A program made the translations under genes and the position numbers. Source: Pedosphaera parvula Ellin514 (GTDB taxonomy: Bacteria > Verrucomicrobiota > Verrucomicrobiia > Limisphaerales > Pedosphaeraceae). Taken from it: a stretch of DNA of 64,000 bases. Shown here one piece after another: positions 16,956 through 26,854 of the stretch (positions are counted from its first letter, which is position 1; every line of letters starts with the position of its first letter). Location: contig NZ_ABOX02000003.1 in NCBI RefSeq assembly GCF_000172555.1, positions 186,001-250,000 on the forward strand. Reading direction: 5' to 3'. A model generated the notes under the pieces. It worked only from the letters and a program-made list of their open reading frames with translations, was not told where the DNA came from and ran no database searches.

Positions 16956-18362
16956 ATGAACAGTTTGACGGATCAACAACTACTGCGCGACTACGCCGGC
17001 TCCCGGTCAGAAGCAGCCTTTGCCGAACTCGTGCGACGGCACATTGATTTCGTCTATTCCGCGGCCCTGCGCATGGTTCGCGATCGTCATCTGGCCGAGG
17101 ACATAACCCAGGGTGCCTTCGTGGCTCTGGCGCAAAATGCCGAACAACTCACCAAACACCCGGTTCTGGCCGGCTGGCTGCATCGCACTTCGCAAAACCT
17201 GGCCGCCAATGCAGTTCGCGCCGAGGTCCGCCGTCGCGCCAGGGAAGAGAAATCTGCTGCCATGAACGAACAGCTTTCCAACGAAACCGACGCCACCTGG
17301 GAGTCTGTCGCCCCTCACCTGGACGCCGCACTGGGCGAACTAAGTGAAACCGACCGGGACATACTTTTGTTCCGCTATTTTCAAGGCAAATCCGCCCGCG
17401 AAATCGCGCAAACCCTCGGGCTCACCGACGAAGCAGCACAAAAGCGCGTCAACCGCGCCGTCGAACGCCTCCGCGAAATTTTCGCCAAACGCGGCGTTAC
17501 TGTCGGTGCTGGCAGCCTCCTTGTTCTCATTTCTGGCAATGCCGTGCAGGCCGCGCCGACTGGATTGTTCACCATCATTTCAACCTCCGCAGCAATGGCC
17601 GGCACCGCCGCCATCTCCACCGCAACCAAAACCATCGCTATGACCACACTTCAAAAATCACTGCTCACCGCCACCCTCATCGCCACTGTAAGCACAAGCA
17701 TCTACCAGACGAAACAAGCTTCAACCCTGCGTGCCCAGATGCAAAACCTTCAACAACAATTGCAACCCCTCACCGACCAAAACAGACAACTCACCCTTGA
17801 TCGCGAAAAAGGGACACGCCAACTCTCGGCCTTGCGTGCAGAAATTGGACGACTAAATAGCAACCAGTCTGAACTTCTAAGGCTGCGAAGTGAGACGGGA
17901 AGGCTCCGACATCAAACGAATGAACTTGGGAAGCTGGTCCGAACCTGGTCCGCCGCCAGCACACCAGACCAATCCTCCGAGTCCACCAACTTCCCCAAGG
18001 ACTCCTGGGCATTCGTTGGCTTTGGCACACCGGAAGCCACTATTCAGTCGTTCATGTGGGCCAAGAGTCGTGGTGACGTAAAAACAGCGTTCGATGCCGC
18101 CACTCCCGAACTTAAACGGAAGATAATGGACCTTTATTTCAAGGATAAAACCGATGCCGAGATTTCGGACTTATTGGTTGATTCTTCAAAAAATCAAAAC
18201 GGTGTCCGTGTTTTGAAGCGAATGAATGTGGCGGATGACCAGGTGATCTTTCAAGTTCACTTTGATGGCTATCCCGAAAAGTCCTTCGACATACTCTCGC
18301 TCAAAAAAATCGACGATGAATGGAAAGTCTCGAATACCGAGGACCACGTGGAGCAAAAGTGA
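16956..18362 (+). CDS. ECF sigma factor with membrane anchor and a different tail, paralog 3
   Basis: The 468-residue protein has the same N-terminal plan as the paralogs at 2319 and 5366: region 2 (AAFAELVRRHIDFVYSAALR, AEDITQGAFVALA), region 4 (ILLFRYFQGKSAREIAQTLG, DEAAQKRVNRAVERLREIF), and a hydrophobic linker with MTTLQKSLLTATLIATVSTS. The coiled coil (about 255-330) leads to a shorter tail that differs from the other two (GTPEATIQSFMWAKSRGDVK, ending DDEWKVSNTEDH). That tail looks like a small DUF4878/NTF2-type fold. The swap suggests a common anchored sigma module with exchangeable sensor ends. Confidence 0.88.
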   Translation: MNSLTDQQLLRDYAGSRSEAAFAELVRRHIDFVYSAALRMVRDRHLAEDITQGAFVALAQNAEQLTKHPVLAGWLHRTSQNLAANAVRAEVRRRAREEKSAAMNEQLSNETDATWESVAPHLDAALGELSETDRDILLFRYFQGKSAREIAQTLGLTDEAAQKRVNRAVERLREIFAKRGVTVGAGSLLVLISGNAVQAAPTGLFTIISTSAAMAGTAAISTATKTIAMTTLQKSLLTATLIATVSTSIYQTKQASTLRAQMQNLQQQLQPLTDQNRQLTLDREKGTRQLSALRAEIGRLNSNQSELLRLRSETGRLRHQTNELGKLVRTWSAASTPDQSSESTNFPKDSWAFVGFGTPEATIQSFMWAKSRGDVKTAFDAATPELKRKIMDLYFKDKTDAEISDLLVDSSKNQNGVRVLKRMNVADDQVIFQVHFDGYPEKSFDILSLKKIDDEWKVSNTEDHVEQK

Positions 18363-18452
18363 TCCTATGGAAAAATTGGATTTGCTTCACGAAGTTCCCG
18401 CGAATGCCACACCAAACGCCTCGTCGAACTCAGCCACGACCTGCAAAACGAT

Positions 18453-19196
18453 CTAATCTCGCTCCGCCCTGCCGAAAGTCTCCCGCATCACCACTTTCAA
18501 ATCCCGCAGCGCACGCCTTCCATCCCCGACAAAGCTCGATCCATGCATGATGGCAAGCGTCCGGGGTTCTAAATCCGCGAGGCCATTCAGCAACCGCTCT
18601 GTTTGTGACGTATAAGGCATGTAATCCATCAAAGGCCCCTTTTGATACTCTGAAATGCTTTGATGAACACGGCCAATGATATCCGATTCAGTGACGGCTT
18701 CCACTGCCCCAGCCTGATGACACAAATCTGAACAGAACAACGTCTGGTTCGTTTCTTCAAACATCACGCCAGCATCCCAGCCATGCGGCAAATGCGGCGT
18801 GGGACAAAACCGAAATTTATATTTGCCAGTTTGCAGAACCTCGTTCTTATCCAGGGCACGCGCAGGCCGGATGGCAAAATCCGCCAGATTTACCAACGAC
18901 GTCACAACCCCACAAGCCGCCTGGGCAGAGGGTGCGATTTGCAACCATTCATTCAGTGCCCCGCACTCATCCACCTCGAAATGGCTGAAACTGATCCAGC
19001 GCAAATCGGCAGGATTGATCAGACGAGCCACCGCCTCGCGTATCTCCGGAAACATCCGTCTCATCCCTGTGTGATAAAGCAGAGGCTCCTCATCCTTCAC
19101 GAGGAAGTGATTGAATTGAAGGTTGATCTCCGGAACGAAAAGCGAGATGCGATAAACATCCGGCGCAATCTCATTTACCAATGTATTTGCACTCAT
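18453..19196 (-). CDS. Metallo-beta-lactamase-fold protein of the flavodiiron type
   Basis: The 247-residue protein has the oxygen-binding diiron version of the MBL fold. It carries [14 protein letters not shown] (the H-x-E-x-D motif of flavodiiron proteins rather than HxHxDH), [25 protein letters not shown] and [11 protein letters not shown]. These supply the expected metal ligands. No flavodoxin domain is attached, so electrons would have to come from a separate partner. Reduction of O2 or NO, or a hydrolytic role, are both possible. It stands alone, convergent with the third sigma gene. Confidence 0.8.
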   Translation of the reverse strand: MSANTLVNEIAPDVYRISLFVPEINLQFNHFLVKDEEPLLYHTGMRRMFPEIREAVARLINPADLRWISFSHFEVDECGALNEWLQIAPSAQAACGVVTSLVNLADFAIRPARALDKNEVLQTGKYKFRFCPTPHLPHGWDAGVMFEETNQTLFCSDLCHQAGAVEAVTESDIIGRVHQSISEYQKGPLMDYMPYTSQTERLLNGLADLEPRTLAIMHGSSFVGDGRRALRDLKVVMRETFGRAERD

Positions 19197-19479
19197 ATTA
19201 GCTGGTTTTAGGACCTGGACCGCTTCCGGTCCTGATCAGGTTTCTTATCCTTTTTATTTGTTCCCCCGCTCGCACACAAAAGCAAACAAGGAAATCTAAC
19301 TCACGTGCGGACGTGATCGGATTTGCCTTCGAGAATAGCACGCATGAGTTTCCAAACAAGGCGGCAATTCATTTGCTTGGTTGGACAATTAATGCCATCA
19401 ATCTTCACACCCTTCCTGCTTGCCTTTTGCAGTGCCCTCCTCCAGCCTCGATTTATCCATCGCTTTTCGAACTGACCAA

Positions 19480-20013
19480 ATGACCAAAGCTGATCTCCAA
19501 TTGATCGAATCCGAACTCGGCATCACCCTGCCCGATTCCTATAAACGCGCTGTAGTTCCATTCCCCATTTCCGCCCTCGTTGGCAATACCGATTACGAAC
19601 TCTGGGACGATGCGCAAGCCCTCATCAAGCTAAACCGCGGCCTGCGCAATGGAGCACACCTCCGTCCAGCGTGGCTACCCCACTTCTTCGCCATCGGCGA
19701 CCCTCGTGGAGATGAACTCATTGCCATTGATCTTCGCGATGCCAATGCTCCAGCTTGGTGGCTCGACCACGGCTTATTGGACAGCAAAGCCAGTTACCAA
19801 TCTCACGCCCGCTTCACAGATTGGCTTCAGGAATTTAATCGCGATCTCCGTTCAGACCTTGAAGGCGATGGCTACAATCCTGACGGAACACCGGAAAATT
19901 TGAAAGCCGACCAAAATCGGGAAATGAAGCGCGGCTATCTCGGCTGTCTTCTCTTTATAGTCCTCGCAATCTTTGCTTTGGCTACTTATCGTTACTTCCG
20001 TCATAACTTATGA
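19480..20013 (+). CDS. SMI1/KNR4 (SUKH) family protein with C-terminal membrane anchor
   Basis: From ATG 19480 the product is 177 residues. A SUKH-type domain spans residues 1-125: IESELGITLPDSYKRAV, then LIKLNRG, WLPHFFAIGDPRGDELIAID and FTDWLQEFNRDL. A single membrane helix follows near the C-terminus (YLGCLLFIVLAIFALATYRYF). SUKH proteins often act as immunity proteins against contact-dependent toxins; a tail anchor is less usual. The stop overlaps the start of the next gene (ATGA), so the two are translated together. No toxin gene is visible nearby. Confidence 0.75.
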   Translation: MTKADLQLIESELGITLPDSYKRAVVPFPISALVGNTDYELWDDAQALIKLNRGLRNGAHLRPAWLPHFFAIGDPRGDELIAIDLRDANAPAWWLDHGLLDSKASYQSHARFTDWLQEFNRDLRSDLEGDGYNPDGTPENLKADQNREMKRGYLGCLLFIVLAIFALATYRYFRHNL

Positions 20014-20333
20014 AGCGATTAGGTTTCTCACTCCTTTTTCTCGGATTCATTTGGATTATCTACCTCGTCCTTTTCGACTTCACAGCCTATCAATACACGC
20101 TGACAGTTTATTACGAGAAATCAAAACTGCCCGAAGGGGAGCAAATCAGCAGAAAGGATTCAGCGACGGCATTGCGAAATCTCGCTCTAGAATTAAAGGA
20201 TCGGAATCGTCTCGTTCTGCTTCCCGGCTGTCTCATGTTGTCCGGCGGATTACTGGCGGGTTGTTCATCCTCAAAGCATGGAAAAGTCTCAACATTTTCC
20301 ACCAAGGGTTCGACTTCTGCACCAGGAAGTTAG
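20010..20333 (+). CDS. Small two-helix membrane protein
   Basis: The 107-residue protein has an N-terminal helix (LGFSLLFLGFIWIIYLVLF) and a second hydrophobic segment (LVLLPGCLMLSGGLLAGCSS). The family is not recognised. Its ATG overlaps the stop of the SMI1/KNR4 gene by 4 bases. The coupling suggests the two proteins work together in the membrane. Confidence 0.55.
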   Translation: MKRLGFSLLFLGFIWIIYLVLFDFTAYQYTLTVYYEKSKLPEGEQISRKDSATALRNLALELKDRNRLVLLPGCLMLSGGLLAGCSSSKHGKVSTFSTKGSTSAPGS

Positions 20334-20472
20334 AAACCCCATACCTCCTCGAGCCGCCGCCCAAACATTGACGCAGTAAAACTTCTGGCGACAACGTCCA
20401 GCCAGCAGAGCCATCAAACTTCTCTTCACTTAAATCAATACCATTGAAAATTTTATCAATTCACACCTTCGC

Positions 20473-21087
20473 ATGCGATTCCGTTATTACACACGCATGC
20501 AATTTGCTGACCGCATCATTCAACTCATCATCAGCGTTTTTCTTATCGTAGGCGTTTACCAATTCTACTTCTGGTGTCAGCGCAACCACGTTGCCAAGCC
20601 ACGCGAACTCCGCTCCCCCATTGATGACAGAATCCCCTATCGCCCGCGCTGGGTCTGGATTTATAGCTTTCTTTACTACCCCGTCATTGTCGCCATTAAC
20701 TGGGTCGTCACCTCGCCGCGACACTACCTTTACGTCGTCATCAGTTTCATGTTTCTCCTCGGCCTGCAAATGTTCTTCTTTACTTTCTTTCCCGTAGCCA
20801 CGCCAATCGAGTGGCGCACCTGCAATGCCCGACGCGGCCGTTCCGAACGCTTCCTCGCCTTCGTGCAAACCTTCGATGCCCGCTCCAATAGCTTTCCCAG
20901 CATGCACACTTCTGTCGCCACTCTCACCGCCCTGCATCTATTTCCTGTGTTCGGCCCCTGGGCCTTCGCCTTCCCCATTCTGATTGCCTTAAGCTGCCTC
21001 TTCACCAAGCAACATTACATTATCGATCTTCCCGCAGGCGCCCTCCTCGGCTGGGTCGCCTTCAGCTGTTTTAAACTCATTTACTGA
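20473..21087 (+). CDS. PAP2-family membrane phosphatase
   Basis: The 204-residue protein has about five or six membrane helices. The PAP2 catalytic motifs are present: SNSFPSMHTSVATL (motif with SxxSMH) and KQHYIIDLPAGALLGW (motif with H and D). The first lysine/arginine motif is less clear and may fall near CNARRGRSER. Such enzymes dephosphorylate lipid phosphates such as phosphatidate or undecaprenyl pyrophosphate at the membrane. It appears to be a single gene; the nearby starts MRFRYY at 20473 and MQFAD at 20497 are both possible. Confidence 0.8.
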   Translation: MRFRYYTRMQFADRIIQLIISVFLIVGVYQFYFWCQRNHVAKPRELRSPIDDRIPYRPRWVWIYSFLYYPVIVAINWVVTSPRHYLYVVISFMFLLGLQMFFFTFFPVATPIEWRTCNARRGRSERFLAFVQTFDARSNSFPSMHTSVATLTALHLFPVFGPWAFAFPILIALSCLFTKQHYIIDLPAGALLGWVAFSCFKLIY

Positions 21088-21232
21088 ACCTGGGGCCGGA
21101 CCGCTCTTACTCTCGCCGGGTTCCCTCGGGCAATCTCCGTTCATTCATGAAAAATTATTCATCCTTTTGCTACCAAACTCATCTTGCTTTCCTCCGGCCA
21201 ACTGACTACGTTTGCAGCTCCTTAGGATTACC

Positions 21233-23266
21233 ATGAAATTAAAGTATCGCGCCGCTGCGCTTCTATTTTGTTTTTTTCCCTTCCTTACCCGCGCAGCCAC
21301 CACTGTCCCCGCCCTTGTTCCTCAACCGCAACAAATGCAGGTGCGCACAGGTCTTTTCACTCTCTGCCCTTCCCAAAACAACCAAGCTCTGCCGGGACGA
21401 GCGCTCACCAAAATCCTCGTGGACAATGCCTCCCTGGAAACCGGTCAGTATCTTTCCACGCTGCTCTTCAAATCCACAGGTTATCAATTTGAAGTGCAGA
21501 CGAACGCTGATACCTCCGCCGTCAAAGGCGCCATTCTGCTCACCACTGCCAATGCCCTTACTAATCTTACCTCCGAAGGTTACGAACTGACGGTCGCGCC
21601 CGACTCGGTCGTCATCCGCGCCCCGGCTTCTGCCGGAGTTTTTTATGGTGTCCAGTCGCTGCTGCAACTCCTTCCTCCCCAAATTTTCTCCACTCATCCT
21701 GTGGCTGGCGTGCAATGGACTGCTCCTTGTGTTTACATTCAGGATCAACCCCGCTTCGCCTGGCGTGGCTGGATGCTTGACGTTGTCCGGCATTTCTTCA
21801 CCAAGCAGGAAGTGAAACAACTGCTGGATGTGATGGCTCAGCACAAGCTCAACACCTTTCATTGGCATCTCGTCGATGACCAAGGCTGGCGAATAGATAT
21901 TTTGAAATATCCGCTCCTCACTCAGGTCGGTGCCTGGCGTAACGGCATCGATTATGGACTCAATCCCCGCGCCAGCGTCTCCACCGACTTCAATTCGGCC
22001 GGCCAATATGGAGGCTACTACACTCAGGATGATATTCGCGAGGTTGTAGCCTACGCACAAAAATTGCATATCACCATCGTGCCCGAAATCGAAATGCCCG
22101 GTCATTCCAGCGCTGGCCTCGCGGCTTATCCGCAGTATGGTTGCTCCGCCGGTCCGTTCAACATGGACACAATCAATTACGGCATTGATGTCTACAGCCC
22201 CGGCACTCCGGGCACGTTCACCTTCTTGCAGGATGTCCTCACCGAGGTTATGGGGCTGTTCCCCGGTCAATACATCCATTGCGGCGGCGACGAAGTATCA
22301 ACCACAATCTGGAACCGGACTCCTGCCGATGTCGCCCAGATGCAGCAACTCGGCATCGCTACCAACGGTTTCACTTCCGTCGCTCAATATCAAAGTTGGT
22401 TCTCCCGCCAAATCGCCAGCTTTCTTCAGGCACACGGACGCACCATGATCGGCTGGTCAGAAATCGAAAACAGCGGCACCGTCACCAATGCCGCAGTGAT
22501 GGATTGGATCACCGGCAGCGGCAGCGTTGGAAAGACTACTGCTGAGGGAGGCCAATATGTCGTGATGACGCCAAACACCAATTGTTACATTAACTATTAT
22601 CAGACCACCGATCGTTCGGTGGAACCACTCAGTCAGTCGGGTTTGCTGCCATTAAGGTCGGTTTATGATTTCGAACCCGTGCCCGCAGGTTTGGCACCCC
22701 AATACGTTCCGTATATTTTAGGTGCACAAGTCAATCTGTGGGGCGAGTACGTCCCCTCGCTTAAAAACGCTCAGTTCCGCGCCTACCCCCGTCTCTGCGC
22801 GCTGGCCGAAGTCACCTGGACCCCCGCCGCTCTGAAGGACTATACCAATTTTACCCAACGCCTTGCCATCCATGAGCAGCGGCTGGATCAAATGAACGTC
22901 AATTACGATCGCGAATCCATCACTCAAATTGGCACCTGGTCTCCCGCGCAGATCACCACTTCCTACATCGCTCTAAGCTGGACCGTCACCACCAACCTCA
23001 CTTCTTCGGGTGAGGTGGACGTGAACTTCTGGTACACTTCAGGTGCCGATGCTCTCAATATTGCCTGGGTTGCCCTGTGGGAAAATGGCGTCGAAATTGA
23101 TCGCGACACCCATGCCGGACGCACAGGAGCCAGCCAGACCATCCCAATTTACGTCCTTCATTTGCCAGCCAAAAAACCGGGCGCAACCTACAAAATTAGG
23201 GCCTACGTCGCTGGGTGGGGCGGCAACGACTCCCATGGCAATGTGTATCTTCCCAATTGGAACTAA
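21233..23266 (+). CDS. Beta-N-acetylhexosaminidase, GH20
   Basis: The 677-residue exported glycosidase starts with a signal peptide (AALLFCFFPFLTRAAT). The GH20b N-terminal domain is followed by the GH20 barrel: FAWRGWMLDVVRHFF, NTFHWHLVDDQGWRIDI, IVPEIEMPGHS and the catalytic pair in YIHCGGDEV (Asp-Glu near 353-354). The C-terminal 150 residues form a separate domain (SYIALSWTVTTNLTSSGEV). It removes terminal GlcNAc or GalNAc from chitin-derived or host-type glycans outside the cytoplasm. ATG 21233 is chosen over 21212 because it starts a proper signal peptide. Confidence 0.92.
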   Translation: MKLKYRAAALLFCFFPFLTRAATTVPALVPQPQQMQVRTGLFTLCPSQNNQALPGRALTKILVDNASLETGQYLSTLLFKSTGYQFEVQTNADTSAVKGAILLTTANALTNLTSEGYELTVAPDSVVIRAPASAGVFYGVQSLLQLLPPQIFSTHPVAGVQWTAPCVYIQDQPRFAWRGWMLDVVRHFFTKQEVKQLLDVMAQHKLNTFHWHLVDDQGWRIDILKYPLLTQVGAWRNGIDYGLNPRASVSTDFNSAGQYGGYYTQDDIREVVAYAQKLHITIVPEIEMPGHSSAGLAAYPQYGCSAGPFNMDTINYGIDVYSPGTPGTFTFLQDVLTEVMGLFPGQYIHCGGDEVSTTIWNRTPADVAQMQQLGIATNGFTSVAQYQSWFSRQIASFLQAHGRTMIGWSEIENSGTVTNAAVMDWITGSGSVGKTTAEGGQYVVMTPNTNCYINYYQTTDRSVEPLSQSGLLPLRSVYDFEPVPAGLAPQYVPYILGAQVNLWGEYVPSLKNAQFRAYPRLCALAEVTWTPAALKDYTNFTQRLAIHEQRLDQMNVNYDRESITQIGTWSPAQITTSYIALSWTVTTNLTSSGEVDVNFWYTSGADALNIAWVALWENGVEIDRDTHAGRTGASQTIPIYVLHLPAKKPGATYKIRAYVAGWGGNDSHGNVYLPNWN

Positions 23267-23299
23267 ATCGCCAAAACCTACTTTCTCTTTCTTTATCCA

Positions 23300-26200
23300 A
23301 TGAACGCCATCGATCAGGCAAACCGAGTTATGTGGAAGAAATCACTTTTTCCTGCTCTGAGCAAACCCACTGCAGTCCTGCCTGCGCTCGCCTGTGCTCT
23401 TTTGCTGACCTCTTCGTCCACTGGGTGGTCGCAGCCACTGAACTTTTACACGCTCGCCGGCTATGCTGGCCGAGGGAGCGCGAACGGCATTTCCTCAAGT
23501 GTGCAATTTAAGGCTCCCCAAGCCATTGCCATCGATATTTCAAACAATGTCTTTGTTGCCGATACGGAAAATCATGTTATCCGCAAGATTTCTTGTACCG
23601 GTATCATCACTACTCTTGCCGGTTCTTTGGGAACTCATGGCAGTCGGGATGGTTCCGGAACGAACGCTCTTTTTTTCCGTCCGGCAGGAATTGCCGTGGA
23701 CGCCTCCGGCAACGTCCTTGTGGCCGACACTGGGAACAACACTGTCCGTAAGATCACCGCGACTGGCGATGTCACCACCTTCGCCGGATCTGCGGGCAAT
23801 TATGGTAGCACCGACAACCTCGGCACCAATGCCCTCTTTTATCGCCCCACGGGAATCGCCATCGACAACTTCAACAACATTTTCGTTGCCGACACTGGAA
23901 ACAACACCATCCGTAAAATCACTCCGTCTGGCAATGTCAACACCATGGCTGGATCTGCGGGCGTTTACGGCAACCTCGATAACTCTGGCGCCAATGCTTT
24001 ATTCAGTGGACCTCAGGGATTGACAGTTGATAGTTCCGGGAATCTATATGTGGTCGACACCGGCAACGGAACCATCCGCAAAATCACCTCCAGTGGAGTG
24101 GTCACCACCTTCGCTGGTTCGGCAGGCAATTATGGCGCCACGAATGGCATCGGCGCAAACGCACTCTTTTATGCTCCGCAAGGAATCACCATCGACCTCT
24201 TCGGCTGCGTTTATGTCGCTGATACTGGCAATCACACGATTCGCAAAATTACCTCAGACGGAACCGTCACAACTCTGGCCGGACTGGCCGGAAACTACGG
24301 CAGTGCCGATTCTGTGAACAGCAGTGCCAGTTTCTGGAACCCTCAGGGAATCACCTCGGACGCCACCGGCAATCTCTACATTGCTGATACTGGCAACAAT
24401 ACAATCCGCACGATCACCCCTGGCGGATCAGTAACCACCTTCGCCGGTTTACCCTCCATCGGCAGTGCCGATGGTCTCTCTTCCGACGCACGCTTCAGAT
24501 TCCCGCAGGCAGTTGCAGTGGATGCGGCCACGAATGTTTATGTAGCGGATACTGCCAATCAGACCATCCGCAAAATCTCTCCTTCAGGTCTCGTGTGCAC
24601 GCTCGCCGGTTCGATCGGACATCCCGGCAGCGTAAATAACATCGGCACGAATGCGCTTTTTTCCGGTCCTCAAGGGATCACGGTCGACGGAGTGGGAAAT
24701 ATCTATGTGGCTGATACGCTCAATCACATTATTCGTAGAATCACTCCTGACGGTGCTGCAACCACGTTCGCTGGCTCGGCTGGAGTTTCTGGAACGGCCA
24801 ATGGCACCAACACCGATGCACAATTTTACGCCCCTCAAGGACTCGCCGTGGATGGCACAGGTAACGTCTTCGTTGCCGACACCTTTAACAATCTAATTCG
24901 CAAAATTACTCCCGGCGGTGCAGTCACCACATTGGCTGGCAACTTTGAAAACTTCGGCAGTTCCGATGGCACGAACAGCAACGCTCGATTCTACTGGCCT
25001 TCGGGAGTCGCGGTCGATAACGCGGGGAATGTGTTCGTGGCCGATTACATGAATCACACCATCCGCGAATTGATCCCTTCCGGCACCAATTGGATCGTCA
25101 ATACCGTGGCCGGCTTGGCTGGCTTCTGGGGAAGCATTGACGGCACGAACACCAGCGCCCGCTTCTTCCAACCGCGAAGCCTTTCCGTTGATGCATCAGG
25201 AGCACTCTATGTCGCCGACTCCGGCAACCATGCCATTCGGAAGATTACCCCTTCGGGAACCAATTGGGTCGTAACCACTGTGGCCGGTCTGGCGGGAGCT
25301 GCGGGTAGCGTGGATGGCACGGGAATCAATGCCGAATTTTCCCATCCCGCAGGCATCAGCTTGACCAGCGCAGGGATTGTTTATGTCGCCGACTCGGATA
25401 ATAATACGATTCGTTTTGATGGCTCCGTGCCTTCCACATTGATAAACAATCTCGTGGTAATTCCGCAGTTCACCAGCGCCCTGATCAAGTGGGACACTCT
25501 CATCCCAACCACCTCGCAAATCATGTATGGTCCCACGCCCGCTTATGCCAATCTCTCTTCGCTGAATTCAACCCTGCGCACCAACCATTCCTTCCTGGTC
25601 ACAGGCCTGACAACCAACACCCTTTATTACTTCCAGGCAGTGTGTTCTTCCACCACGAACCAATTTTTCGCCGTTGGCTCGTTCTCCACTCTCGATAATG
25701 AAATCATCGTGCAAAGTCACGATGCCTCCTACTCGGGTAACTGGTTGACGAATTCAGGCGCTCAGGATGAGTATGGATATTCCTACAGATATGCCTCCAC
25801 TACCACCGGTGCGGACACTGCTGAGGCTTTCTTTACTCCCGCAATTTCGGTGCCTGGATACTATGACATCTACATTTGGTACTCAGCAGCCAGCAATCGT
25901 TCGACCAATGCTCAGTTCCTGGCCTCATCTCCCAACGGAACGCTACTGACCAAGGTCAATCAGGCCTCGAATGGTGGCGGTTGGAGATTGCTGGCGGCGG
26001 GCCAATACTGCGCTTCGGGCACCAACAACTTCGTCCGCATCGGCAACGGCACTGGTGAAACCGGCAGGCTGGTCATCGCCGATGCTGTGCGATGGGTCTA
26101 CCGTCCGAACCAGGACTCACCGGCCAATGGAACCGTGCCCGCCTGGTGGTCGGCTTTCTATTTTGGCACCAACGGTGTAAATGGTTCGGCTCTTGCGGCC

Positions 26201-26494
26201 AACGGTCGGACCTTCTTCGAGGATTATCTCATCGGCATCGCACCCAACGATCCAGATACACATCTTGAATTTAATATCTCTCCCATGAATCCCGGATTTC
26301 TGGTGACCTTCAGTCCGTGGGAGGGAGGTCGCACTTATCAACTCGCAAGCGCCACCAACCTGAGCAATCCAGTCTGGACAGTCCTTCCAGCCTTGCCTGT
26401 GACGCAGAATACTTACGGCGAAGGCCTCATCACTTATACCAACCACAGCGGTTCGCACACATTTTATCGCCTGACAGTCAGTCCTTCCCCCTGA
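23300..26494 (+). CDS. Large secreted NHL-repeat protein with golvesin-like domain
   Basis: The 1064-residue protein has an export signal (PALACALLLTSSSTGWSQ). It has about 12 NHL units of roughly 55 residues with the core GIAVDxxGNVxVADTGNNTIRKI, enough for two six-bladed propellers. A fibronectin-like segment (ALIKWDTLIPTTSQIMYG) and a golvesin/xanthan-lyase-type domain follow (DEIIV-like start, PGYYDIYIWYSAASNRSTNA, LVIADAVRWVY). The end resembles the terminal module of other secreted Verrucomicrobia proteins (FYRLTVSPSP). A surface adhesion or polymer-binding role is likely but unproven. It lies 33 bp after the hexosaminidase gene. Confidence 0.85.
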   Translation: MNAIDQANRVMWKKSLFPALSKPTAVLPALACALLLTSSSTGWSQPLNFYTLAGYAGRGSANGISSSVQFKAPQAIAIDISNNVFVADTENHVIRKISCTGIITTLAGSLGTHGSRDGSGTNALFFRPAGIAVDASGNVLVADTGNNTVRKITATGDVTTFAGSAGNYGSTDNLGTNALFYRPTGIAIDNFNNIFVADTGNNTIRKITPSGNVNTMAGSAGVYGNLDNSGANALFSGPQGLTVDSSGNLYVVDTGNGTIRKITSSGVVTTFAGSAGNYGATNGIGANALFYAPQGITIDLFGCVYVADTGNHTIRKITSDGTVTTLAGLAGNYGSADSVNSSASFWNPQGITSDATGNLYIADTGNNTIRTITPGGSVTTFAGLPSIGSADGLSSDARFRFPQAVAVDAATNVYVADTANQTIRKISPSGLVCTLAGSIGHPGSVNNIGTNALFSGPQGITVDGVGNIYVADTLNHIIRRITPDGAATTFAGSAGVSGTANGTNTDAQFYAPQGLAVDGTGNVFVADTFNNLIRKITPGGAVTTLAGNFENFGSSDGTNSNARFYWPSGVAVDNAGNVFVADYMNHTIRELIPSGTNWIVNTVAGLAGFWGSIDGTNTSARFFQPRSLSVDASGALYVADSGNHAIRKITPSGTNWVVTTVAGLAGAAGSVDGTGINAEFSHPAGISLTSAGIVYVADSDNNTIRFDGSVPSTLINNLVVIPQFTSALIKWDTLIPTTSQIMYGPTPAYANLSSLNSTLRTNHSFLVTGLTTNTLYYFQAVCSSTTNQFFAVGSFSTLDNEIIVQSHDASYSGNWLTNSGAQDEYGYSYRYASTTTGADTAEAFFTPAISVPGYYDIYIWYSAASNRSTNAQFLASSPNGTLLTKVNQASNGGGWRLLAAGQYCASGTNNFVRIGNGTGETGRLVIADAVRWVYRPNQDSPANGTVPAWWSAFYFGTNGVNGSALAANGRTFFEDYLIGIAPNDPDTHLEFNISPMNPGFLVTFSPWEGGRTYQLASATNLSNPVWTVLPALPVTQNTYGEGLITYTNHSGSHTFYRLTVSPSP

Positions 26495-26509
26495 TCAGGA
26501 GGAACCAGG

Positions 26510-26854
26510 ATGAATGCCATCTCTGTGATTTATCCTTACAGATATCAAGGCATGTGGGTGTTCGATGACCCGGATGTTGGCCTGCGTCGCGAACCATTCG
26601 TTGCTGGCATCGATACCATGATCGACCGCCTGGTTCAGAACATCCCGAACGCCGGGAAAGGTTTTCGCCTTTTGTTTTCGCCAACACCGTTTCCGGGCTA
26701 CACTGTCAAACTGGAATGGCGGCGTGAAGAGTATAGCGGCAATTGGTATTGGTCCCCTGATTATCAGATGGAAGGCTGGCTTTGCCCCGTGCTCTTCAAA
26801 TATTTTACGGAAGCCCCGAAGGAGCTCTACGGTCGCGCTGAGCCGAAATCATGA
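26510..26854 (+). CDS. DUF6717-type small protein
   Basis: A 114-residue cytoplasmic-looking protein rich in aromatic residues. The start (NAISVIYPYRYQGMWVFDDP) and middle (KGFRLLFSPTPFPGYTVKLE, GNWYWSPDYQMEGWLCPVLF) match a small family I recall as DUF6717. Its function is unknown. A strong AGGAGGAA ribosome site lies just upstream, and the gene starts 15 bp after the NHL protein stop. Confidence 0.65.
   Translation: MNAISVIYPYRYQGMWVFDDPDVGLRREPFVAGIDTMIDRLVQNIPNAGKGFRLLFSPTPFPGYTVKLEWRREEYSGNWYWSPDYQMEGWLCPVLFKYFTEAPKELYGRAEPKS

Noticed and set aside
21263-22279. 338-residue minus-strand ORF opposite the hexosaminidase gene
   Set aside because: It lies wholly antisense to conserved GH20 motifs and has no domain of its own.
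23500-25430. CRISPR-like repeat array
   Set aside because: The repeated DNA encodes NHL protein units that vary in sequence and are about 165 bp apart; no short identical repeats with spacers.
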